Shown: one piece after another, positions 48,133-59,600 of the stretch
How the letters are laid out: each line of letters starts with the position of its first letter
Numbering within the stretch: the first letter of the stretch is position 1
Source of the DNA: Salvia splendens
Taxonomy: Eukaryota; Streptophyta; Magnoliopsida; Lamiales; Lamiaceae
Length of the DNA stretch: 64,000 nt
Direction: 5' to 3'
Assembly (NCBI RefSeq): GCF_004379255.2
Contig: NC_056036.1
Location: 43,673,576-43,737,575, forward strand
Program-made: the position numbers and the translations under genes
The notes under the pieces: model-generated
What the model saw: the letters and a program-made list of their open reading frames with translations, nothing else
What the model was told of the DNA's origin: nothing
Databases searched by the model: none

Positions 48133-50671
48133 ATCTACCCATCTTAACAAAAATTTCGTCCCGAAATTTGCTTACATCCTTCGAATAAAATATTTCTCCA
48201 TTAACCTGTAATCCAATTTGCAAGCAGCTTCTTCGTATCGCTTAAAAATTAATAACTATAGCTGAAAGAGTATCATCCTCTAAATTCCTTTTGTCATCCA
48301 ATTCTCAGACGACTTCCAAGTATTCACGATGTTTCCACATACATCACTTTCACAGTTTCAACGAATTTATTTCTAAGCTCTTGCGCAATCCAATCTATGA
48401 TAGCCTTGACTTTTTTTTTATAAGTCAAAATATGAGTACGGGCTCTATTGCACTTGATCGTAGGGCTCCATTTCATTTCTCTTACGTCGGGTTCAGTTTC
48501 CCGATCCATACGGCTCCAATTTTCCTTTCTCTTACGGTAGTTATCAAAATTTTCTCTATAATGTTATTGTAGACCTCTGTTCGTAAATACTCCGTCTCTC
48601 ATTCGTTTATCTCGTATCAAACAACCACTTATATAGATATCCCGTATAACATTAAAAGGTTATTGGTCGTAAAAGCATTTTCACCACATTTTGTTGCTCA
48701 ATACCTAGATGTATAGCAAAATGTTCGATCCCTTAGCAACTCGCTATTAGCGGTACGTAAAAGCTGAAAAAAAAAATTTAACACCTCGTGTTCTTGGTTA
48801 TATCGATGCCTCTAGTTGATGTATCACTTTACGCATGTCTGATTATAGTAACTTATTCCCCGTGTGCATTCGAAAAGCTCAACCTCACCCTTTCCTCCAA
48901 GTCTAGTATCAAAAACTCAAAAATTAATCAAGCAGTCTTACTTGGATATGAACTGATTTCAACATTGTAGTAAACCTGCTGAAAGTGTCTTAATCAGAAA
49001 GGCTGCAGAATTAATCAAGAAAACAAGAACAACATTTCTAGCTCGACTCTTTAGATCTCATCACCAACTTGCAAAAATTGGTTTGAAGAAAAAAAATAAA
49101 GCAGGGTTTAAGTTCCATTGAACTTATCATGTTCATTCTGGGAATTGAGGTTTAAACGACATCAAATAAAATCCATAAAGCTTGAGAATTTAATTCCGAT
49201 GAGAGCTCGAAAGAATATGAGATAGGTCATGAAAATAAGATGAAGTTGAATTAAGTCTCAAATTCCATAGTAGGCTGCCAAATAAGATATTTCAATTGTC
49301 AAATCAGATTTGCAAAATTTCGGCATCAATGAATTATGGCTCAAACATGTCATGACATGAGATGATCAATCGTGGGAGGGTTTAGAAGCATAGACAAATG
49401 TCATGAAGTAGCACTGATCATGGTTCGACGACATCATGCTATTGAATAATGAAATCACATCAATGGATTCACAGGTTTGCAACCGACATGAAGTGAACTT
49501 TTTAGGAAAATCAGCTAGATCAAACACGTTAAGGAAAAAGATAACACGATAACCTTAACTTGGTGTTGCAGAAAGAAAAAAAAATCATTGAGCATGAAAC
49601 AATATATGAAGTGAAATTGAGCTAAAAAGAATTTCACTTCTGCAAGGAAGAACTTGCCGCATGCATAGTTACGAAATAAAAAGGTATACAAAAGTTCCAA
49701 GAAGAATATTCCATCATTTGAAGAAACATGTTTGGGAGATGTGATTATATTGAAAGTCATAACTGCAAACAACTTTAGGAATGAAGTTCAATGACGGAGG
49801 CTCATAAGGTCAAAATATTGTCCTTACGAAAGATGAATCAAAGAAGACTACTAATCAAGATGTCCAAAGTTATAGAGGCAAGTATCAATTTCCAAGAAAT
49901 GAAAGTGAGTCACGACTCGATATAGGAAAAGAAATAATGGGCATTACTTGCGAATTGTGAGTCGAACAAGGTCTTAAATAGACAAGGGCTCACCGTTAAT
50001 TGAGAGGTTCCAAAAAAAAATTCTTAGAATCCAAGTAAGTACTGATGATTAAAATCATTCATTCTGGCTACGAAAGTCACACTCCCTCGCTCGTCTTTCT
50101 GAGGCCGAACATGGTAACATCGTTCTACGAAACTGCGGATTCCAAGTTGATATTCATCACGTCATTACAACAAAATAATTGTAGTCAGTCAAAAGCCATA
50201 TCTTCATAATATTCTTGCATATTATAACAACCATTCTCTTAAAACATTTTCATCATCCGTGTGCTTCTTTGCCTCCAATAAAGGTCGTCTCCATCGTGTT
50301 GCTACTTTTAGGAAATCACGCAAGATAGATTATACTAATTTAAATTGTGATTACGATCTCTCGTCGTTGCATGGATAAATCGTCTAACAAATCTTCTTGT
50401 CTCGACCCCTTGCACATTTGAAACTTCATTTAGTCCTCAATATCCTTCTCTTCTTGAGATCTTAATCATATTCTTGTTGTTCTTATCATTTAGGGAAAAC
50501 GATATGAAATAGTAAAATAGTTCACACATCAAGCTTGCTCCAACGTTTCACGCCATTCCAAGAAAAAGTTTCATGGTTCACCGGCCTCCATTCGCACTCT
50601 CGATCTCCTTGCCTCGTCGTGACTTGACAATTTAGGGGTTCACCCCAAACTTCCAGATTCTCGTTCATTTT
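48133..50671 (-). other. Non-coding internal region of the nested element
   Basis: No gag or pol ORF. 48290-48420 retains a recognisable scrap of the pol 3' end; 48920-50420 is homologous to 41684-43060 of the outer element. No iMet primer site is present before LTR 2. Confidence 0.75.
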
Positions 50672-53071
50672 CGTCACTCTAAGGATAGAAAACACGGTTG
50701 ATCGCGACTAGGGGAGGGTTAAAGAAGCGGGGAAGAAAGGGGAAAACAACACAAATCGACAATAGCTCGAAACAAACGGGAATAGCTCAAATAAAATCAG
50801 AGTATTATTTCAACAATCAACAACTCCAAATGAAAATGTCTCAACAATACACGAACTCAAAAGAAACAATATTTAGCGGAAGCATTCGAGAGAAGAATTA
50901 TATTATGTATGAAGACACAATATATTCGGAACATTTAAAACAAACACAAATCTTTACAAGCTCTGCTCAACACCCACCGCGCTCGTCACAGCTCAACCTG
51001 CACATTTTAAAAAAAGAAATGCAGGGCTGAGTACTTGATGCACTCAGTGGACTCATGCCGAAAACATTTTATAAAAATTATTTATCATGCCATTAACGAG
51101 TGACCTCGGGGTTTTAACTTTGAAAGGGCCCGAGTCACTAAAACATCTCACAAACATCATCATCATCATCATCAACCTCAACATTATCAACATCACCATA
51201 CCATATCTGAACATACATGACAAGGAATGTGGCCACATTCCAAGCCACTAGACCGGCCAACTCAAAGAGATAGCGCACGATCTACGGGGTGTACACTAGC
51301 CTGAGTAGGGACTCACTCCCTAGTCAGACCCGAATTCGATTAACCATACATGGCAAAAGCCACTTCAGATAGGTCCCATAGCAACTCAAAAATATGGCAT
51401 GACAAACATATTTCGCAAAAATAAATATACTTAGGACATAGTCCTTATTTAAAAAGAAATCCCACCTCGTTCTCTTAACTCCTCAACTCGTCTTTCCGCC
51501 GTTTTGTTTTCAAATAGCTTGCCAAAAATTCACCCTTTTTATGGAAGAACATAATATGCAAAAATTAGACTTTAGAGAACAAAACATTTAATTAAAATAA
51601 TGCATGTATCCTTGTGATATTAGATCTTACCCTTCGACATTACATAGAAAATTCTGAAATCCTCGTACATTAATCATAAGGTCAGCCGACTCTATCACAA
51701 CAATATGATTCTTTAATTCAATCCGTGAAGCTCCTAGCTACTGGCCCAAATCTTCCACTTAATTAGTTTAGCCCGAACTCAAATTAACTCCAATCCAAAT
51801 CCTTTATCAAAACCCTCTGCCAAGATAAGCAATTTCCCATTGGATTTACTAACCCATCACTACACATACCCCACTCTTCCGTCCCAAATTTAAAATAGAA
51901 AAGGCTGGGCAATGTGTAATCAAATTCCATAATAACAACCACATCTCAAAATAATCTAAGGCCCAGTATTTAAAATAATTCCTTGGCCCAACAAGCAGCC
52001 CAAAACTATACTCCCTAACATCATTCTTCTTCTACACATGATCTGTACGGCAGCATCTCTATCTCCCATCTCTCTTCCCCAAACTCCTCTCTTTACTCCT
52101 TCCTAAAATCACATCACATATTTCACTCTCCCTCAATCTTACATTCATCTTCTTCTCTAGAAACAACACCCATCTCTCTATTTCTTCTCCAATTCACACA
52201 AATCCCCAAATTGAGAAATCCCTCACCCCGTCGTCTCTCTCTCCGTCGCTCCACCAACACTCCATACCAGAGCCGTCGGCCATTCCTCCTCCGACGCTCG
52301 CTGCACTCCGGCGACATGGCATCGTCCGACTCCCTCCGTCGCTGGTTCTGCCGTCTCTGCTGGGGAGTGCTGCTGCTGGCCCCGTCCACGCCGTCGCTCG
52401 GAGCCGCTGTACCCGACGCCACTGCTGCCGTCGCCGTCGGGTTCGGTCACAGCAGCTGCGGTCAGCCACCGTCAGACCATCTCACGCCGGCGGCCTCTGC
52501 TGTTTCTCCGTCGCTGCACAGAGCCGTCGCCATCGCTGTCGGCTTCTCCGCCGGTTCGCCGGTTCACCGCCGATTCGTCACTGCTGCTCGGACAGTGAGA
52601 ATTTGCCATCTCGACTTGGAAGTTTGTAGTCTTTCTAATCTCTAATATGTAAAACTGCATTTGGTAAAATCTTCTTTGCACTCTCAATTTTTTTCTTTTT
52701 CTCTGGAATTATGGAAGTGGTGAAAAGGATTGTGATAGTGATCTGTGCACTGCATTTGTTGGGATTTCGATAGAGATCTTCTCTATATCCATTATTCTTG
52801 TTGCTATATTAATGGAAGAGTGGTAACTGATTTTGTGAATGCAGTACGTGGTGAGGTATGGGTTTTGTGAACTGAAATGGGCTTTTAATAATTGGCTCCC
52901 TCAAGGAAATAACTTCTTGATGGAAGAACGAATAGATCCTGGCCCAATTTCCGTTAAGAGCTTCAATTCATTCCATTAACTATCGAAAGAAATAAAGGTA
53001 TAAAATCGAGTTAAATATTCAACGTTCTTCCACGGACAAAATAAAAAGGGTAGAAAAGTCGGGGTATTACA
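50672..53071 (-). repeat. Nested element LTR 2, terminal bases missing
   Basis: Matches LTR 1 from CTAAGGATAG on, but the first bases (GCCCGCATTT after TGTCAC) are absent. Confidence 0.85.
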
Positions 53072-54918
53072 TTTAGTCAGTCATATCACATATTGAACTC
53101 TCTGGTCGGAACATACAATTTCTGGCAGTATTGCGCAGTTCATTTGAAAAATTCACCATAAATTCATACGATGCCAAAAAAAGCTGAAAATTTAACACAA
53201 AACAGAAGACACTTCAAATTTTCATATAGCTCAAGAATCACATCAATCGGAGGTCATTTGGTCAGACAAAAAGAAAACGAAACATTTATGGCGAGAACTC
53301 ACGTTTCTGGCAGATTTGCGCAGTCAACTTCAAAAATTTATTAAAAATTCATTTTTCGATAAAACGGGCTGAAATTCACACGAGACACAGAAAACATCTT
53401 GAAGTTTACTCAGTAAATATTTCATAGTAAAATTCGTTCGTTGGATGGGTCAATCACAGATCATAAGTCACTGGTCGTGCACCACAGATTTTCAGGTTCA
53501 TAGATCGAAAATAGGGTTTTCATCTTCCATCAAACAAACATCGATTTTTCATGCTCGAACACACATAATCATGCTTAAAAGTTTCTCACACACATATTTG
53601 CACATGAACTCAATCATTCACCAACTATTCCAATCCAACATCACATGATTTCAATCAAAAACACAATATTATCAAAGTTCTTATGCAATCACACTTTCCC
53701 ACCGATAAATTTTTCGATCTATTAATCCTACACCCTCTATATGCATGTAGGATTCAAGAATAATGTTTCAATGAAGAGATGAGAAGAAAAACTTAGTTAT
53801 ACCTTTTCGAATCACGAAAACGAACGGTAGGAACAAGGATGGAGGCGATTCGTCGAAACTCTTGAAAAATCCACTCCAATTGATGCAAGAAACAATGAGG
53901 GAAGAAGTTTTTGGAGAGGATGGAGAGTGAAGGGGGGAGGCACGAAATTTTGAGGGAGATGGGGGCTAGGGTTTAGTTTAGGTGTTTGTATAGGATTAGG
54001 TTAAAGTTTAAAGAATTATTTAATTAATTATGGAGGGATAACATAATGGCCAAATGAAATAAAAGTCCCATAATTAAAAGAATAAAATAGGCATGTAGGA
54101 TGGGGAGGAATTCGAAAATTCCATGTAGAGCATAACAAGGAATTTATTTGGTATTTACTTGGAGAGAATATATTCACAACTTAGGAAATAAAAGTGAATA
54201 TTCCATAAACAAAGGAACAAAATAAATTAAATCTCCAAGTAGGAAAATAATGAGGAAGGGACGAAAATTCCATAAGGAATTGCACAAGGAAATTATTTAA
54301 ATCCTCAATTAAATAGAATAGGATTTAAATTTGGTAATTTCTTTATAGGAAAAGACTCCCATAAAATAGGCAACAACTAAATAAATTTGCACAAGGAAAT
54401 TAACCAAAATGGGGCGTGCGACACAAGGAAATATTCACATCCCCAATTAATTGACTTAGGTATTAATTTGGTATTTCATTGAATAAAAGGGATTCCACAA
54501 AATAAGAAACAAATATATTCTCCTCTAAAAAATAGGGACACCGAAAATTGGCTTAATTAGCCACAAGGAAATAATTCAACTCTTAATTCAATTGGGGCGA
54601 GGGAATAAAATGTGGCAAGATTTAATTGGATTTAATTTGGATGAATATCCCAAAATAATTAATTAAATCCAAGAAAGAATAAATTCTCAATAATTGGAGG
54701 GGCCGACAATAGCCATTTTTTGGCTAGAACAAGATGCATGATTTTATTTAAATTGACTCCCCACATTAAAATCTAATTAGCACTTCATTCCAATTCCCCC
54801 ATGATGATTTATTCCACATAACCAAACTCAAACACGTAGCAACAATTTAAATTTCATAAATGAAATTTCCAACCGACATTTATTAAATAAAGGTCATACA
54901 AATTTTTGGGATGTTACA
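53072..54918 (-). repeat. Outer LTR 2, right part
   Basis: Continues from the TTTAG duplication through to GATGTTACA, matching 36608-38453. Confidence 0.9.
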
Positions 54919-55989
54919 TCCTTCCCCTCTTAACAGAAATTTCGTCCCGAAATTTTGACTGCCTCACATAAACGACTCGGGGTATTTTTCTTTCATACTT
55001 TCTTCTAACTCCCACGTGGCTTCCTTGGGACCATGGTGTTTCCACAACACTTTCACTGATGCTATCGACTTGTTTCGCAACTCTTGCACCTTCCGATCTA
55101 TGATTGCCTCGGGCCTTTCCTCGTAGTTCATGTCGGGGGTTAGGATCACCTCCTCTTGATGAATCGCATGCTTGGGGTCGAACACATACTTGCGCAAGTG
55201 CGACACATGGAACACGTTGTGCGCATTCCCAAAACTGGGAGGTAACGATAAACGGTACGCTACAGGACCTACTTCATCGATAATCTCGTACGGCCATACA
55301 AAACGCGGTTTCAGCTTGCCCTTCATTCCAAACCTCACAACTTCTTTCGTCGGGGATACTTTCAAGAACACTTTGTCACTAATGTCGAATTTAATTTCCG
55401 TTCGACGCACGTCGGCATACGACTTCTGCCTATCTTGAGCTTCCTTGATCCTTGTGCGGATTTGATGCACAATTTCGGTCATCTCCCTTATAGCGTCGGG
55501 TCCTAACATCTTCCTCTCGCCAACTTCATCCCATTAAAATGGAGATTGACACTTCCTGCCATACAAGGCTTCATATGAAGCCATATCGATCGTCGCTTGA
55601 TAGCTATTGTTGTAGGCGAATTCAACCAACGGTAGAACAGTTTCCCAACTTTTCTCTCGATCTAAGACAACGGCTCGCAACATATCCTCAAGTGTCTGAA
55701 TCGTCCTCTCTGATTGCTCGTCCGATTGCGGGTGATAAGCAGTGCTGAAGTTCAGTTGCGTGCCCAATTCTCGTTGCAAACTCATCCAAGACTTTGATGT
55801 GAACTTCGTATCGCGGTCTGACACAATGGTCTTTGGCACTCCATGCAATCGCACAATCTCATTCACGTAGAGATTAGCTAACTTATCCGCGCCATAAGTA
55901 ACTCGAATTGGTAAAAAGTGCGCGCTCTTAGTTAGTCGATCGATGATCACCCAAATTGCGGTGTTGCCCTTCTGTGACTTTGGCAAACC
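54919..55989 (-). pseudogene. Second, truncated pol copy (integrase and chromodomain)
   Basis: Polypurine tract, then the chromodomain frame 54964-55509 and integrase 55534-55986, over 98% like 38454-39530 by eye. It carries the same TAA between CQSPF and WDEVG. It keeps Arg in QSERTIQ where copy 1 has Met. It stops at GLPKSQK: the sequence changes after GGCAAACCC at about 55989. Confidence 0.85.
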
Positions 55990-56640
55990 CTTCTGTGATT
56001 TTTGGTTGCGTTTTTATTAGGTTTTTAAGGGGATGACTGGGTAATGGTATCCAATTAATAATTAATATACATGTTTTGAAATATTTAGGCTAATATGTAG
56101 TATAAGTCTTGATTCCACCAAGAATATTTTTAATACTCTGTATTCCAAAATTGTCATTCAAACTCAACAATGATGTAATACCATTAGCAAAAGTGAAGAT
56201 CAATTGGTTATCATGTTTAATTATTTTTTTTAAGTATTCATCTTTATCCACACACAACTAAATATTTATGTATCAAGAATTATGAGCCCTAAATATTGGA
56301 AGATTTTAGCTTGTAATAATAATGTTGATAACACTTGTGATTTTAGTGTTAATGTCATTTACAAGGACAATTTTTAAAATTTATGAACTATTTTTTTGTT
56401 GTTATCACGTGAATTTATTCTCATTTATGTATATTCATTCTTTTTGATATTTTTTTTCTTGTGAACTTTTATTTTGTTGAATATAAATTGTCACTAATTA
56501 ATTTGTATTGATGGTGTTTTAGTATGTCATTAAAGTGTGGTTGTTTTGTTTGTATTAGATATTTTAAATTGTTCTATTCTAATCAATATTTTATTCTTTC
56601 TCTCTTTTAAATTTACATTTAATTAATTAATTTTTTTTAG
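55990..56640. other. AT-rich sequence before the first visible CPSF160 exon
   Basis: Reads like intron, with a poly-T tract and TTTTTTTTAG acceptor at 56631-56640. No exon with the expected CPSF160 N-terminus is present. Confidence 0.6.
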
Positions 56641-59600
56641 GGTTCCCAACCTCATTACTGCTGCCGCCAACGTTCTTGAAGTTTACATTGTAAGAATTCA
56701 GGAAGAGGCTTCTCCGTCCTTAGCTCACAAAGCTGCTGCCGAGCCCAAGGGTGGTGGAGCCGTCTTAGCTGGCATTTCCGGTGCCTCACTTGAGCTCGTT
56801 TGCCATTATAGGTTTCTTCTTTTCCTATATCTAGTATTTACTTGAATTATGCCTTTTCTTTGTCGTAAATAATTCAGCTGTGCAATGTTGAAAAGCTTTG
56901 TCGCACTTTTTGGCTAGGAGGATGCTCCAGGAAAATACTGTATTGCAGGGCATGTTGTATTGAGAAATTGTCCTCTTGATTTTAGTTTTCAGCTTGGTTT
57001 GATGGCTTGCATAGCTATACTTTGTTTTTAATTAGTTAATATTATATGTGTTCAAATTGATGATTGGAGTAATTAGTTGAAATTTGTTGGAAATGTTTGA
57101 ATGTTCGTAGGTAAAATTACGAAATTTTTGTTTCCAACAATGTTACTAGCTCTCCCACTCTGCATGATAGAGTCTTAATATGAAGCTAAATTCATCAAAT
57201 GCAACAAATGCACCATCATGATTACTTATTTTGTGTTCTATTACTTATTGTCTTTCACATTGTTTAAGATTGTATTAAGAAAGTAGTGGGGTTGTGGTTG
57301 AGCTTACATAACATCATCATCATTATCATACTCAGTATTTTAACCTAGTTTTGGAATTCGGATTAATATGTAGCTATCTACTGGAGTAAATTTTGTTAAT
57401 ATTAGCAATGATTTTTTTGTTGCACCCACAATTTTTAAGAATGAGTGTCAGTTTCCTCAAGTAATTTGTTACAATGGAAAAACAGTATTATTTGTTATTT
57501 CAGATGCTAATTCGATTTTGTTTAATGCCGTGTAGGTTGCATGGTAATGTGGAGTCATTGGGGGTGTTACCAAATGGAGCTACTGATGGTGGAAAGAGGA
57601 GAGACTCTATTATATTGACTTTTCGAGATGCAAAAATATTAGTTTTGGAGTTTGATGAATCAATATATGGGCTACGAACCAGGTGTGATGTAACCTTATT
57701 ATTGCAAATTCCTTTCCCACACGTTGAAGGAACACAACGCGTTCTATGGTGCTATTGGTGGCACTCATATAGTCATATGCATATATAAGTAGCTCTTTAC
57801 ATTATTTGTGACAGGAAAAATAGGTCTTTGATTTATTTTTATTTATATATGTTGCTATATTTCTTCAACATGAACTTGTGAACTCAAACTGCCTACATAA
57901 CAAACCTGAAGCTGTGGAGAGTAATTTCTGATTGTAAGTTGCAAATAGAATGAATGTCTGTTGTTACTAGTATGCCTCGACACGAACTATCATGAGAATG
58001 CTGTTTGGTGGTAATTTACTTATAGATACTTTTACTTCTTCTCTTTCAGTTCCATGCATTGTTTTGAGGGTTCTGATTGGGTTCACTTGAGAAGAGGCAG
58101 AGAATTTTTCCCAAGAGGCCCACTAGTGAAAGTTGATCCATTGGGGAGGTGTGCTGCGGTGCTTGCATATGGATTACAAATGATAGTCCTCAAAGCAGCT
58201 GAGGTTTTGTAACTGATCTATCTTTACTCTGTTACAGTTCTTTTGATATGAATATTTTGATTACTAGGAACACGATATATATTTCTATTGCTACTACTAG
58301 ATATTTACTCCATATTGTATCATGAACTATTTCGAATGTTGAGGATGATGAATGTTTGAGCCATGTGGATCATGCTGCTTTCAAGTAGTAACTGCTTATA
58401 TCATTTTTTTTAATTGTAAATTCAATTGTGAAACGTGATGTTAGGCTAGCACTGGTTTAACTGCACCTGCAGAGGACAGTACTTTCAGGGCAGCTGCTGC
58501 ATCTCGAATTGAATCATCGTATATTTGTGGCTTACAAGATCTTGATATGAAGCATGTTAAAGATTTCATCTTCATCCATGGTAAGTATTCTCATCCATGG
58601 TAAGGATTCTGATTTGTTTTTTTTTGGCATCCCTTTTTAATAAAGGGTGGTTCAGAAAATCCAATATGGCTAAGTATATATTCTCAAATATTTGTGTGTG
58701 CTTTTTGTCGCTATAGATTTCCTAATCATTGTAATTTCCTTACCCATACTTCAGTGGAAAGTTTTGATTGTATACTTCAGAATAGTCAATAAAAAGCATG
58801 CACCAGAACCAGATTGAGAATCAGCACTTTCTTATGGGCTACAGCACACAAATTTCCTTTCTTGTAACTGCCGATGTTTAATTGCTGATTTTGAAAAGGG
58901 CTTATGATGATTTTTTTTTTCTGTTCTGTATTTTTAATTGGGTGCTAATCTGATCTTTATCTTTCCAAGTTATAGGTTTCCCAATATATGCTTGGTTTGA
59001 TAGCTTTGATTTCTAAAATGACTGCATTATTCAATTCTATCAAGTGTCGTTTTCTAAAAGGCAGAGACTGACTATTACTTGTTTGGTTCTATTGACTTTC
59101 TCATCATTGCCGCTCCTTTTATCTCAAGTTTAAGTTGAGCTTATTGGTTACATGGCAAAAAAACTAGTTTGGGAAGTCTACGACATAGATCTTTTCTGTA
59201 TATTTTCCTCTGAGTAGGTGGAATTGTCAAAATCTTCTCTAATTTGGATAATTTGATGCTAGTGATAAAGGAAAAATCTGTTTTATGCTTTAAGGTTGTA
59301 GTTACCAGATTTTGACCTTCTTCAGTTAAAATTTATAAGTTATAATTTAATGTGGTTGTGGATTAAACTAAGTGAGAGTGCAGTTATAGACAACTCCAAC
59401 TCAGTGAGACACTCTTGACCGCCAGCAACTAAGTGGTAATCAATTTATAATAAATGATTAAATTCTCAATTCAACTTCATAATTTTTTTGGGTACACCAA
59501 AGGTCTCTAATAAGAGGACTCTTCTGATTTGCTGTGAAAGAAGTCTTACTTGTAGCCATTGCTTGGTCTAATCAGTGGTTTTATTTAATCTTTTGTTTTT

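Larger units (their letters stand above)
45723..53071 (-). mobile_element. Nested non-autonomous LTR retrotransposon
   Basis: TG..CA element inserted in outer LTR 2 with a 5-bp TTTAG duplication (45718-45722, 53072-53076). LTRs 45723-48132 and about 50672-53071; internal 48133-50671 has no intact ORF. A decayed integrase/chromodomain scrap lies at 48324-48420 (KAIIDWIAQELRNKFVETVK, matching AILDRKVQELRNKSIASVK of the outer pol). The LTRs differ at only about four sites by eye, so insertion was recent and must have used proteins from another element. Confidence 0.9.
35180..55989 (-). mobile_element. Ty3/gypsy chromovirus complex: LTR, internal, split LTR, partial internal
   Basis: Outer element in minus orientation: LTR 35180-38453, internal 38454-44289, second LTR 44290-45722 plus 53072-54918 (split by a nested element), then a second internal copy 54919-55989 that stops inside integrase. 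A simple insertion would be LTR-internal-LTR, so the extra internal piece indicates recombination between copies, or misassembly. LTR ends are TG..CA, the primer site fits iMet tRNA, and pol has a C-terminal chromodomain, as in Tekay/Del chromoviruses. No right target duplication exists because the right end is cut off. pol is broken by stops and frameshifts; no gag is recognisable. Confidence 0.85.
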
